The notes under the pieces: generated by a model
The model's input: only the letters and a program-made list of their open reading frames with translations
Databases searched by the model: none
What the model was told of the DNA's origin: nothing
Shown here: positions 35,239 to 44,413 of the stretch, piece by piece
Layout: the number at the start of each line of letters is the position of its first letter
Position numbering within the stretch: position 1 is the first letter of the stretch
Translations under genes and position numbers: made by a program
Assembly (NCBI GenBank): GCA_964523375.1
Contig: CAZFYG010000006.1
Coordinates: 12,219-76,218 of the forward strand
DNA: 64,000 bases
Source of the DNA: CAJQGY01 sp964523375
Lineage (GTDB): Bacteria; Pseudomonadota; Gammaproteobacteria; Magnimaribacterales; D2472
Direction: 5' to 3'

Positions 35239-37218
35239 ATGAAATATAAATTATTACTGCTAATTCTGATCCCAATGATTGGAATAGGTTCCAATGAAGT
35301 AAATACTGGTCATGCAAAAGTATCTTTGGTGAAGAGCGCAGAAAATCTCATTGCAAACCAATCATTTATTGGTATAAAGTTTGATCTTAACAGCGGCTGG
35401 CATACTTACTGGAAGAACCCTGGTGACTCAGGCGGCCCTTTAGAGATTAAATGGAATATGCCGGATAATCTTGAATTAAGTCAAATTAGCTGGCCTACTC
35501 CGCATTTAATACCATATCCACCTCTGATGACATATGGTTATGATAAAGAAGTTATTTTTCCTTTTAAAGTTCTTGATTACGAAAATACTGGCTTAGATTC
35601 ATCTATTGAAGTTTCTGTGGACTTCCTTATATGCGCAGATGTATGTATTCCAGAAAAAGCCTTAATAAAAACCTCAATAAACAATATCGAATTTGATAGT
35701 AATCTAATAAAAATTCAGTCAGACATACCTTCAACCATTCTTCCAGTTGAAGCAAATATAAATAAGAAAACTTTAGAGATAAGGTTTTCTAAAACTTCTA
35801 ATGTCTCAAACGTTTACTTCTTTTCTGAAATTCAAGACTTCGTTGATCATGCTGCTGCTCAAAATCTAATTGAGTATGAAAACTCCTATCTACTTTCGGT
35901 CGATCTGTTAGATGGCCAACTAGATAGTAATAATATTAAAGGTTTAATTGAGATAGACGATAGTGTCTATTTAATAGACTCTGATTTAATACTAAGCGCT
36001 GAACAAAGTAATGAATTTGGAATACTTGAAGCTTTATTTTTTGCTTTTATAGGGGGATTGATTTTAAATCTGATGCCTTGCGTCTTCCCAGTAATATCTC
36101 TAAAAGTCTTAAGTTTTGTATCAATGAGTGGAGAATCTGAAAATAAGATAAGACTTCATTCCTTAAGCTTTTCCTTGGGTGTATTAATTTCATTTTTAGC
36201 TATTGCCATTCTTTTGATAGTTTTGAAAGAGTCTGGAAATTATCTTGGCTGGGGTTTTCAACTTCAATCTCCTTTAATTGTATCCTCTTTAGCGATTGTA
36301 ATGTTTGTTATAGGTCTTATTTTATTGACAGATATCAACATAGGAAGCTCTTTGACTAGATCAAATTTTAATAATGAGTCATATTCTGGATACTTAAATT
36401 CTTTCTTAACGGGCGTACTTGCTGTAATCGTTGCTTCTCCTTGCACAGCTCCTTTTATGGGTGCTGCTATTGGATATGCATTGGTTCAGCCTTCTGGCAC
36501 TACGTTGCCTATTTTTGCATCACTTGGGCTCGGGTTTGCAGCACCCTACATGCTGCTTAGTGCAAATCCTAAGCTAATATCTCTCATGCCCAGACCGGGT
36601 AAGTGGATGGAGACATTAAAAGAATTCTTTGCATTCCCAATGTTTGCAACTGCATTATGGTTAATATGGGTATTTAGTATTCAATCTAATATAGATGGGC
36701 TAATAAATTTATTGGTTTGCTTATTGTTAACTGGCCTGCTTATTTGGGTTTTTAAAACTTTTAAAAATACTATTTTTCTTATTTTAATAACTACAATAGT
36801 TTTGGGTTCTATAATTACTCAACTTATCTCGATAAATAATATTTCAAACTCCAGTCCTGCCGTAAGCTCAAATAAAAATGATATTGGGCAATGGTATTTT
36901 GGAATTGAAGATGAGATGCAAGCCAAAAAACAACCATACCTCATTAACTTCACTGCTGCTTGGTGCATTACTTGCCAGGCAAATGATAAAATTGCTCTCT
37001 CTAGACCTCTTGTTAAAGAGTATCTAATTGCAAATAATATAAATTACATAGTTGCAGACTGGACCAATAAAGATAGCGATATTTTAAAATCTTTAAATTT
37101 CTATGGCAGGAGCGGAGTTCCTTTATATATATATTGGAAGCCTGGAATGTTGAAACCTGATATTCTTCCTGCGATTCTTACAGAGTCATTGTTGCTTGAA
37201 AAATTAGATAATTCTTAA
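35239..37218 (+). CDS. Thiol:disulfide interchange protein DsbD/ScsB-like
   Basis: 659 residues moving electrons from cytosolic thioredoxin to the periplasm. Signal peptide, then an N-terminal immunoglobulin-like domain (about 25-240) with the cysteine pair CADVCIPEKA (about 131-135), an 8-helix core with cysteines in NLMPCVFPVIS (about 281) and ASPCTAPFMG (about 402), and a C-terminal thioredoxin domain with AAWCITC (cysteines 576 and 579). The N-terminal domain resembles the ScsB type more than classical E. coli DsbD. A GATAAT box lies 8 nt before the start, so a very short or absent leader is possible. Confidence 0.9.
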   Translation: MKYKLLLLILIPMIGIGSNEVNTGHAKVSLVKSAENLIANQSFIGIKFDLNSGWHTYWKNPGDSGGPLEIKWNMPDNLELSQISWPTPHLIPYPPLMTYGYDKEVIFPFKVLDYENTGLDSSIEVSVDFLICADVCIPEKALIKTSINNIEFDSNLIKIQSDIPSTILPVEANINKKTLEIRFSKTSNVSNVYFFSEIQDFVDHAAAQNLIEYENSYLLSVDLLDGQLDSNNIKGLIEIDDSVYLIDSDLILSAEQSNEFGILEALFFAFIGGLILNLMPCVFPVISLKVLSFVSMSGESENKIRLHSLSFSLGVLISFLAIAILLIVLKESGNYLGWGFQLQSPLIVSSLAIVMFVIGLILLTDINIGSSLTRSNFNNESYSGYLNSFLTGVLAVIVASPCTAPFMGAAIGYALVQPSGTTLPIFASLGLGFAAPYMLLSANPKLISLMPRPGKWMETLKEFFAFPMFATALWLIWVFSIQSNIDGLINLLVCLLLTGLLIWVFKTFKNTIFLILITTIVLGSIITQLISINNISNSSPAVSSNKNDIGQWYFGIEDEMQAKKQPYLINFTAAWCITCQANDKIALSRPLVKEYLIANNINYIVADWTNKDSDILKSLNFYGRSGVPLYIYWKPGMLKPDILPAILTESLLLEKLDNS

Positions 37219-37257
37219 ATTTAAACTATAATAGACCAAATAAATTTTTGAGGCTTT

Positions 37258-37959
37258 ATGTCTGACAATACATTTGTTCTATTCTCCAACCTTCATTTGT
37301 TAACTTTATTAATTGTTACATTGATATGCGTAATCATTCCTTTAAAAATGAAAAATGCGACACAGCGATCTACTGAAAATATCTCAAAGTTAATAGCATA
37401 TGTCATTTTGGCTCATGTAGTGTCCTCTCCTTTCAAGGATCTTTTTTACTTAGAAAACCCTTATGACTGGAGAGAAGTCTTACCTTTTCACATGTGCGAT
37501 CTTTCTGAAATTTTTGTTGCATGGTTTTTACTTGGAGGACCCAAAATTTGTTATAAAATTGCATTTTTTTGGGGAATGGCTGGTGCTACTCTTGCAATGA
37601 TAACTCCTGATATACAAAAGTTTGATGTTGAGTATGTTTATTTTTATATAGGCCATGGGATGATAGTTCTAGGAATTCTGTATGCCACCATAACTCTAGG
37701 CAATAGGCCATTCTTTAAAGATGTTGGTTTAGTTTCTTTAATAACTCTTTTTGTCTTGCTTCCTGCTATATGGATAATTAATACTGCTCTAGGCGATCCA
37801 GCAAATTATTGGTATCTTGCAAAAAAACCAGATGGCGAGAGTCTTTTTGATTTATTTCCGGATCCGCCTTTCCATCTATTAATTACAACCCCAATAGCAT
37901 TAATAATGTTTTACTTACTCTATATTCCATTCTATTTTATGGATCGAAGTAAGAAGTGA
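37258..37959 (+). CDS. YwaF/TIGR02206-like integral membrane protein
   Basis: 233 residues with about six membrane segments. The conserved region is LPFHMCDLSEIFVAWFLLGG (about residues 76-95), where the LPFHMC motif is characteristic of the YwaF/TIGR02206 family, followed by the GHGMIVLGILY helix. No function is established. A TATAAT at 37227-37232 and a TTGAGG ribosome site precede it. Confidence 0.72.
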   Translation: MSDNTFVLFSNLHLLTLLIVTLICVIIPLKMKNATQRSTENISKLIAYVILAHVVSSPFKDLFYLENPYDWREVLPFHMCDLSEIFVAWFLLGGPKICYKIAFFWGMAGATLAMITPDIQKFDVEYVYFYIGHGMIVLGILYATITLGNRPFFKDVGLVSLITLFVLLPAIWIINTALGDPANYWYLAKKPDGESLFDLFPDPPFHLLITTPIALIMFYLLYIPFYFMDRSKK

Positions 37960-38020
37960 TCTCTATACCTATTAATTAAAAATAGATATAAAATAATGAT
38001 AGGTAACTATTTAAATTATT

Positions 38021-39106
38021 ATGAATGACTTTATTGTTTTAGTTCAAGATGTTTGGAACTCAGGTTTTCTAGGTATAGGCCTTGGGTCCATAATTTCTTC
38101 TTTGCTTGTATTACTTGCAGCATTTCTCTTTAGAGGGTTTGTTATATCGGTAATATTAAACTCATTAGGTAAGCTTGCTGAGAGTACTGAATCAAATATT
38201 GATGATGAAATACTTAATGCGCTTAAAAAGCCATTGGGATTAGTTCCAATAACAGTGGCTCTTTATATTTGCACTTTGATATTGCCCATTTCTGGAATTG
38301 TTGGAGATATAGCTACAAATATAGTTAGGGCTTTTGTAATATTTACTATATTTAGTGCTCTTTCTAGTGCTGTAAAACCAATATTTGAAGCTTTATCTAC
38401 AAGCTCTTGGCTTACAGCATCAATGCAAATGTGGCTCGAAAGAGCCTCAAGATTCATTGTATGGGTTATAGGTATTGCAATTATTTTAGATATTTTTGGA
38501 ATTCAAATTGGCCCATTGGTAGCTGGATTGGGTTTATTTTCAGTTGCAGTAGCATTAGGAGCGCAAGACTTCTTTAAAAATCTAATAGCAGGAATATTGA
38601 TTATTGGAGAACATAGATTCCAACCTGGAGATAGAATTGAGGTAATCGGAGAGCTGCATGGAATAGTTGAAACAATAGGTTTTAGATCTACTGTAATAAG
38701 AACATTTGATACAGCTCCAATGGCTATACCTAACAAAGATCTTTCAGATGTAAAAGTAATTAATCATGGTGAAATGGTAAATAGAAGAATTAACTGGACT
38801 ATAAATTTAGTTTACTCAACATCTATAGAAGAATTGGAGAATATTAGATCACACATAAAAGAATATATTTTAAAAAGCAATAATTTTGTTTCGGACCCAG
38901 ATCTAGATCCAGTAGTTAGAGTTGTAGAGCTTGGTGCAAGCTCAATAGATGTAAGGATTGTAGCTTATGCCGACCCTGTTGGTTTTGCGGACTTTAATAG
39001 AATAAAAGAAGAATTGATATTTAACATTATGAAAATTGTAAAAGAAGATGGGTCAGAATTTGCATACCCATCAACCTCTTTATATGTTGAAAGTATGCCT
39101 AGCTAA
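38021..39106 (+). CDS. Mechanosensitive ion channel MscS-family
   Basis: 361 residues. Four or five N-terminal hydrophobic segments are followed by the pore helix region GLFSVAVALGAQDFFKNLIAGILI (about residues 168-191) and the beta domain EHRFQPGDRIEVIGELHGIVETIGFRSTVIRTFD, the MscS signature, ending in a C-terminal alpha/beta domain. It releases solutes on osmotic downshock. It lies 8 nt before the SLC13-type gene and is probably co-transcribed. Confidence 0.93.
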   Translation: MNDFIVLVQDVWNSGFLGIGLGSIISSLLVLLAAFLFRGFVISVILNSLGKLAESTESNIDDEILNALKKPLGLVPITVALYICTLILPISGIVGDIATNIVRAFVIFTIFSALSSAVKPIFEALSTSSWLTASMQMWLERASRFIVWVIGIAIILDIFGIQIGPLVAGLGLFSVAVALGAQDFFKNLIAGILIIGEHRFQPGDRIEVIGELHGIVETIGFRSTVIRTFDTAPMAIPNKDLSDVKVINHGEMVNRRINWTINLVYSTSIEELENIRSHIKEYILKSNNFVSDPDLDPVVRVVELGASSIDVRIVAYADPVGFADFNRIKEELIFNIMKIVKEDGSEFAYPSTSLYVESMPS

Positions 39107-39114
39107 GAATTATT

Positions 39115-40881
39115 ATGAGTGATCAGTTAATTCTCTCTTTTACTCTTGCAGGACTCCTCTTTGCTTTTATATGGGGAAAATTCAGATACGATGCTCTAAC
39201 AATAGCGGCACTCATGCTACTCATAACCTTAGGAGTAATTCCTGCTTCAGATGCTTTTTTAGGATTTTCTCATCCAGCAGTTCTAACTGTTGCTCTTGTT
39301 CTTGTGATTAGTCAGGGCTTAAAAAACTCTGGTTTAACCGGCTTGGTTGGAAAAATTATTGGTACAAGAAAGTTTACAGAACTTCAGTTTTTAATTTCAT
39401 TGTTATTAATAGCAGCATTTCTTTCTTCTTTTATAAATAATATTGGTGCTTTAGCAATCTTGTTACCCATAACCCTTAACGTGTGTCAAAAAATGGATTG
39501 GCACCCATCAAGATTCCTTATGCCTTTAGCATTTGCATGCATCTTGGGGGGTATGAATACAACCATTGGTACACCACCCAATATAATAATTTCAGAATAT
39601 AAGGCTACCATTTCAAGCAGTCCTTTCAGTTTTTTTGATTATTCATATGTTGGGATGGCTGTAACGCTTTTAGGTATATTTTTTATTACATTTATAGGTC
39701 GTAATTTTATTTTATTAAGGGATGATGCAAACAATAATGCATCTCTAATTAATCTTAAAGGCTATCTGTTTGAAGTTAAAGTTAATGAAAATAGTAATTC
39801 TATTGGCATGACTTTGGCGGCATTTAAAAGGTTGGCTGGGGAAGATGTTGATGTGATTGGTGTTGTGAATGAATCTGGAGCTGTTAGTAAGGTTAAAAAT
39901 AATACCAGGGTTAAGGCTAATCAAATTCTTGTATTAAAAACACCACCCGATGATTTAGCATCCCTTTTAGAAACATTTGATTTCTCAATTCCAGAAGAAC
40001 TACACTTCTTCAAGGAAGATGATTTAGAGGAGATAGAAGTCATGATTACTCCAGGATCTAGGTTAATTGGAAGAAAACATGATTTTTTTTATAAAATTGC
40101 ATATGAAGAATTAAATTTACTTGGTCTTTGGAGAAAGGGTTCTAAATATAGAACACGACTCACCAGAGAAACTTTTAGAGCAGGTGATGTATTGCTTCTT
40201 GGAGTAAAAGACCTTGAAGAGGAGGATGTAACCAATAAAATAAAACATCTTGGATTAATGCCCCTTAGACAAAGAGAGCTTCAAACAATACCTAGTAGGA
40301 GTAGATTGCTTAAAGGAATGATATTTTTTGCTATTTCTATTGCCTTAGTAGCATTTAATTATTTAACAACTGCTGCTGCTTTTTTATTATGTGTATTAGC
40401 ATTCTTGCGTATAAAAATTATTGATGGAAACTTCTACAGAGATATAGATTGGCCTATTGTTATAATGCTGGCTGCTATGATACCGATTGGTGGTGCATTA
40501 CAAACAACTGGCTTGAGCGACTTAATATCAAATCAAATTTCTCTATATGCAGTTAATTTAAGTCAATTTTGGTTATTGTTTCTTATTTTGGTAGTAACGA
40601 TGGCGACTACTGACATAATTAATAATGCTGCAACAGCGGTGATTATGGCTCCAATCTCTGCTGGCATTGCTACTCAATTAGGTTATGACATAGAACCATT
40701 TTTGATGGTTGTTGCTGTAGGTGCGAGTTGTGCATTTTTAACCCCAATTGGACACCAATGTAATACAGTGATTATGGGTCCAGGTAATTATAAATTTACA
40801 GACTATTGGAGATTGGGCTTACCTTTAGACTTCTTAATAATAACAATCTCAATTCCAATGATTTTATTTGTATGGACCTAG
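39115..40881 (+). CDS. SLC13/DASS-type permease with RCK_C (TrkA-C) domains
   Basis: 588 residues. Two blocks of membrane segments (about 5-195 and 400-588) flank a soluble central region (about 210-385) with two TrkA-C-like modules (one ending VLKTPPDDL, the other containing TRETFRAGDVLLLG). Transport motifs include NNIGALAILLPI and the GMNTTIGTPPNIIIS loop in half one and INNAATAVIMAP with GASCAFLTPIGHQCN in half two. Members move sulfate, dicarboxylates or other anions with Na+; the substrate is not determined. Follows mscS by 8 nt. Confidence 0.88.
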   Translation: MSDQLILSFTLAGLLFAFIWGKFRYDALTIAALMLLITLGVIPASDAFLGFSHPAVLTVALVLVISQGLKNSGLTGLVGKIIGTRKFTELQFLISLLLIAAFLSSFINNIGALAILLPITLNVCQKMDWHPSRFLMPLAFACILGGMNTTIGTPPNIIISEYKATISSSPFSFFDYSYVGMAVTLLGIFFITFIGRNFILLRDDANNNASLINLKGYLFEVKVNENSNSIGMTLAAFKRLAGEDVDVIGVVNESGAVSKVKNNTRVKANQILVLKTPPDDLASLLETFDFSIPEELHFFKEDDLEEIEVMITPGSRLIGRKHDFFYKIAYEELNLLGLWRKGSKYRTRLTRETFRAGDVLLLGVKDLEEEDVTNKIKHLGLMPLRQRELQTIPSRSRLLKGMIFFAISIALVAFNYLTTAAAFLLCVLAFLRIKIIDGNFYRDIDWPIVIMLAAMIPIGGALQTTGLSDLISNQISLYAVNLSQFWLLFLILVVTMATTDIINNAATAVIMAPISAGIATQLGYDIEPFLMVVAVGASCAFLTPIGHQCNTVIMGPGNYKFTDYWRLGLPLDFLIITISIPMILFVWT

Positions 40882-41048
40882 ACGATAAATATAAAAGACC
40901 AAATCAAGTAACTGGAAAGCCCTTTGAAGAAGGGTTTGTGGATGTTAGCGGCAGGGTGTTTGTAAGATATCTTAATAAACAGGGTAATGATGGTTATTAC
41001 TTTGAAGAGTGGAAAAAAGACACCAATCTTTCTATTATTAAAGACTAA
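40872..41048 (+). CDS. Small uncharacterised protein, 58 aa
   Basis: Short frame overlapping the permease stop by 10 nt, starting at the ATG at 40872. The protein is polar, with a compact KPFEEGFVDVSGRVFVRYL stretch that looks like a folded beta-hairpin rather than random sequence, and ends close to the convergent serine hydrolase gene. No Shine-Dalgarno is seen, so translation would rely on coupling to the permease. Not recognised as a known family. Confidence 0.45.
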   Translation: MDLDDKYKRPNQVTGKPFEEGFVDVSGRVFVRYLNKQGNDGYYFEEWKKDTNLSIIKD

Positions 41049-41050
41049 TC

Positions 41051-42241
41051 TTAGTTGCTTAGGTTAGCAATTTGGTCGACAAATTTTTCAAAGTTTACAA
41101 CAAATTCTTTTGACTCACCCTCTTCCTCAGTTGTAGGAGTTATTACATCTATGCCCTCTTCTACTAACCCAAAGTTTAGTAAAATACGAGCTGTTTTTAC
41201 TGCTTGCTCAACTCCTAGCCATCTAAAATAACCTAAAGGCCCCCATTTTTGAATATCACCATGATCCTTTTGTTGATATTTTGTTATTCTAGTAACAACA
41301 ATATCATTCTCTCTGTCAATAAAAGTGTATTGACCAAATTTACCAGCAGTATGGAATATCTTTGATTTATCATCATGCTTACCAACCCACCAATGCAGTG
41401 AATACCCGCTTCTAGGGGAGTCATCTGAAAACCCCCACACAACTTGAAAAGTCTCATCGATGAAATCTTTAGATAGTATTTTTTTTCCATTCCAATAACC
41501 ATCTCTTGCAAATAAAAGCCCGATTTTTGAATAGTCTCTTGCCGACATATCAACACAGCAATAAGCAAGAACATTGCCAGTCTCGTCCTTCCACAATTTG
41601 TAACTACTTATATTAAGAGGTTTGAGGATTCTTTCTTTAAGTAAGATATCTGCTTTCTTTCCAGTTGCTGAATAAAGAATATCACCAATAATCATTGAAT
41701 TAACATTGTTATATTCCCATTTAATACCAGCATCTTTCTCAACACCCACCTTTCGAGCATAATCCAGATGATCTTTTTGAAAAAACATCCTTTCATGCTC
41801 ATGCTCTGGAAAATCAAGCCCACTAGACATATTTAGGAGGTCTCTTATGGTGATTTTTGATCTCTCATCGTCGAAATAAGATAGATATTTTTTTACTTTA
41901 TCATCCAAACTAGCTATCTCTCCTCGATCGATTGATACACCTATCAATGCTGCATAGTAGCTTTTGGCCATAGACCATGATGTTCCATGTGATGAAGAGT
42001 TATATCCATCTGCATACTTCTCACCAATAACTCTACCATTCGAAATCACAACAATTCCCATAGTAGATTTATCTTCATAGGCCAAATCAATTAAGCTATC
42101 TATTTTGGTTTGACTAATTCCTTGGTCATTTGGCAAGGAGGATTCCCAGACATCAGTTGGAAAATAGTTGCTAGAAGTATAACTATTGAAGCTAATAAAA
42201 GTTATTAAGGAAAATAAGAATGAGGTAATTTTTTTTTGCAT
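41051..42241 (-). CDS. Serine hydrolase, beta-lactamase/class C-like, exported
   Basis: 396 residues with a signal peptide (about 1-22). Catalytic serine and lysine are in SMAK (S90, K93), the YxN-type motif is YNN (177-179), and the third motif is HTAG near residue 316, with histidine in place of lysine as in esterase-like and EstB-type members. The family covers class C beta-lactamases, esterases and peptidases; the HTAG motif favours an esterase or peptidase role rather than antibiotic resistance. Single gene; no AmpR neighbour. Confidence 0.85.
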   Translation of the reverse strand: MQKKITSFLFSLITFISFNSYTSSNYFPTDVWESSLPNDQGISQTKIDSLIDLAYEDKSTMGIVVISNGRVIGEKYADGYNSSSHGTSWSMAKSYYAALIGVSIDRGEIASLDDKVKKYLSYFDDERSKITIRDLLNMSSGLDFPEHEHERMFFQKDHLDYARKVGVEKDAGIKWEYNNVNSMIIGDILYSATGKKADILLKERILKPLNISSYKLWKDETGNVLAYCCVDMSARDYSKIGLLFARDGYWNGKKILSKDFIDETFQVVWGFSDDSPRSGYSLHWWVGKHDDKSKIFHTAGKFGQYTFIDRENDIVVTRITKYQQKDHGDIQKWGPLGYFRWLGVEQAVKTARILLNFGLVEEGIDVITPTTEEEGESKEFVVNFEKFVDQIANLSN

Positions 42242-42259
42242 AATTTTTTTTTCTTTAGA

Positions 42260-42802
42260 TTAATACGATACCAATATTTCTAAATGGTAACCATTTTTTT
42301 TTATTTTGTTGGAGCCACCTAACTCAGGTAGGTCAATTACAGATAAAATCAAAATATTATCTCTTGGAACATTAAAGTTCTCGCATATAAGCTCTGCACA
42401 AGCTAAAGCCGTTCCACCAGTCGCTACCAAGTCATCAACTATTACAATTCTTTCTCTTTCAGTGATATTGGTATTTTTCTGAATTTCAATACTTGTACTG
42501 CCATACTCAAGTTTGAATTCTTTCTTATATGTTTCGTTTGGAAGTTTCCCAGGCTTTCTAGCTAAAACAAAAGGAAGGCTTAGATCTTTAGATATTGGGC
42601 CTGCAAATATAAAACCTCTGCTTTCTATGCTTGCTACCATTGTTGCATTGAACTTTTCAGTAAGATCAATAAATGCATTACATGCCTTAGTTAGGCCTTC
42701 AGGACTCTCTATAAGGCTAGTTATATCTCTAAACTTTATTCCAGGAATAGGAAAGTCATTAACAGTTCTTATATATTGTTTGAGGTTTAATTTATCTTCC
42801 AT
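42260..42802 (-). CDS. apt: Adenine phosphoribosyltransferase
   Basis: 180 residues from the ATG at 42802 (MEDKLNLKQYIRTV); a TTG four codons upstream is less likely. Motifs: PGIKFRDITSLIESPEG, ESRGFIFAGPIS, PFVLARKPGKLPNETYKKEF with the flexible loop, and the PRPP site RIVIVDDLVATGGTALA. Salvages adenine to AMP with PRPP. A short distance downstream of tRNA-Val; possibly on the same transcript. Confidence 0.96.
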   Translation of the reverse strand: MEDKLNLKQYIRTVNDFPIPGIKFRDITSLIESPEGLTKACNAFIDLTEKFNATMVASIESRGFIFAGPISKDLSLPFVLARKPGKLPNETYKKEFKLEYGSTSIEIQKNTNITERERIVIVDDLVATGGTALACAELICENFNVPRDNILILSVIDLPELGGSNKIKKNGYHLEILVSY

Positions 42803-42816
42803 GATATTTTCCAAAT

Positions 42817-42893
42817 TGGTGCGTCCAGCTAGATTCGAACTAGCGACCCCCTGCGTGTCGAGCAGGTACTCTAACCAACTGAGCTATGGACGC
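42817..42893 (-). tRNA. tRNA-Val (GAC)
   Basis: 77-nt cloverleaf with acceptor GCGTCCA/TGGACGC, anticodon GAC in a TCGACAC loop, and encoded CCA at 42817-42819. It complements the tRNA-Val (TAC) at 19.8 kb. Confidence 0.95.
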
Positions 42894-43004
42894 AAATAAA
42901 CTTAAAAGGTTAAGCCAAAAAAATTATACAGAATTTAGAAATATCTTCTACTGAACTTTTTTAAATAGAATTAATTATTATAAATAAATAGCTATTCACA
43001 ACCT

Positions 43005-44411
43005 CTAATCACCAACAACCATAGAAGATAGCTTATTTTTTGTTGCTTTGAGTATTTTACAGTCCTCATCACTTATATCTTTCTCAAGCATTTCATCTAT
43101 TTCTATAATAGATTTAGTAATGGAGCCCCACTTTCCATCAGTTGTTGTTCTTTCTTGCAGCAACTCATTATATCTAACATTAATATCTTCAGGCACATCA
43201 GGCGCATATTGAGCACATATTATCCTTTCTGCAAAGATTTTAAATCGATCATCTTCGAAATTTCTTGAGATTTTTATAAGATGATCTTTATTTTCAGTGA
43301 GATGAAATTCTTGCATCAGATCTTTATCTCTTTGTGACGGAAAACCTCCAGAATATATTGATGCCTCAATAAACTCAGGCTCAGGAAAACTCATCATCCT
43401 GTCTTCCATTGCCTGCGAGATTTTAGACTGAAAATCCTTGTCATTTGTAACCTTGTCTGCTCGCTCTTGCAATTCTTGGAAGCTTATATCAAAAATTTCT
43501 TTATTTTTAACCAATTGACTTGGGCAAACTGGAATAGTTTTATTTATTTTATATTTTTTTAAAGGGCCATCTCTGCCTTTAGCTTGAATTAATTTACTTA
43601 TTTCAGAGTAATCTAAGTCAAGAATATCTTCAGGATCATAGCTAAGATCAAAAAGAACAATTTCATTAGGCCTAGATGGGTCTGAGCCACAAAATACAAC
43701 AGGATATTGAAATGTATGCCTTCTGTGAATCTCACCTAGCGCTAAAAATGAATCAGAATATAAAAGTTCTTTAATACCTTGTTTAGTCGATGTGTTTACA
43801 AATGATTGGAAAACATCTGGGAGCTTATCTTTAATAATTTCACATAAACTAATCATTAAATTACAGTCTGCTATAGCATCATGAGCATCTTCAGCATTTA
43901 TTTGGTGCTCTTTTGCTAAATGTTCTAGTTTATATGATATCCCAGGGCCACCATCAAACAAGGGCATAGATATTTCTTTAGAAAAGAAAGATGCGATATT
44001 GTGAATCATGAGCATCAGATCTAATCTGCCATTACCATTTGTATTTGTTGTATAGGGTTCTAACAAGTTTAACCAGAACTGTCTTCTTACCAACTCCTCA
44101 TCAAAGGCATGCCCATTATAAGAAACAAAAATAGACGGCTTGGCAGACGACCATTGCTTCCATTTTCTTTGAAGGTCTACCATCATTTGGTAGTGAGATA
44201 TATTAGAATTTAAAAGTTCAATTTTTTTGTTAGTGAGCATTGCCCTTGGTGCGGGTATAGTCCAAGGTAAAGGTGCACAACCAATATTTTGCTCTTCAAG
44301 CCTATTAAGTTCTATATCAGCAAGAACAGATCCACATTGAATGATTTGGCTAAAATCTTTTTGAATACCTGTTGTTTCGGTATCATAAAAGACAAGGTTG
44401 AAGTTAGAGAT
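43005..44411 (-). CDS. sbcB: Exodeoxyribonuclease I, apparent ATC start
   Basis: 468 residues if started at the ATC at 44411-44409, close to the 475 of E. coli ExoI. The frame is open upstream to a TAG at 44417-44415, and it contains the 3'-5' exonuclease motif FYDTETTG (residues 8-15), which requires a start at or before this point. No ATG, GTG or TTG lies in frame before the motif; the first ATG (44240) would delete it. AGGAG sits six to seven nt before the ATC. Later motifs include SYNGHAFDEELVRRQFW, and the EDAHDAIADC exonuclease motif III. Alternatively a sequencing indel hides the true start. Confidence 0.82.
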   Translation of the reverse strand: MSNFNLVFYDTETTGIQKDFSQIIQCGSVLADIELNRLEEQNIGCAPLPWTIPAPRAMLTNKKIELLNSNISHYQMMVDLQRKWKQWSSAKPSIFVSYNGHAFDEELVRRQFWLNLLEPYTTNTNGNGRLDLMLMIHNIASFFSKEISMPLFDGGPGISYKLEHLAKEHQINAEDAHDAIADCNLMISLCEIIKDKLPDVFQSFVNTSTKQGIKELLYSDSFLALGEIHRRHTFQYPVVFCGSDPSRPNEIVLFDLSYDPEDILDLDYSEISKLIQAKGRDGPLKKYKINKTIPVCPSQLVKNKEIFDISFQELQERADKVTNDKDFQSKISQAMEDRMMSFPEPEFIEASIYSGGFPSQRDKDLMQEFHLTENKDHLIKISRNFEDDRFKIFAERIICAQYAPDVPEDINVRYNELLQERTTTDGKWGSITKSIIEIDEMLEKDISDEDCKILKATKNKLSSMVVGD

Positions 44412-44413
44412 TT

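Noticed and set aside
41051..42241. Antibiotic beta-lactamase
   Set aside because: The third active-site motif is HTAG rather than KTG, so an esterase or peptidase-like serine hydrolase is more likely, and no ampR lies nearby.
44240..44240. ATG start for exonuclease I at 44240
   Set aside because: It would remove the exonuclease motif FYDTETTG and about 57 residues; homologous sequence clearly continues upstream in frame.
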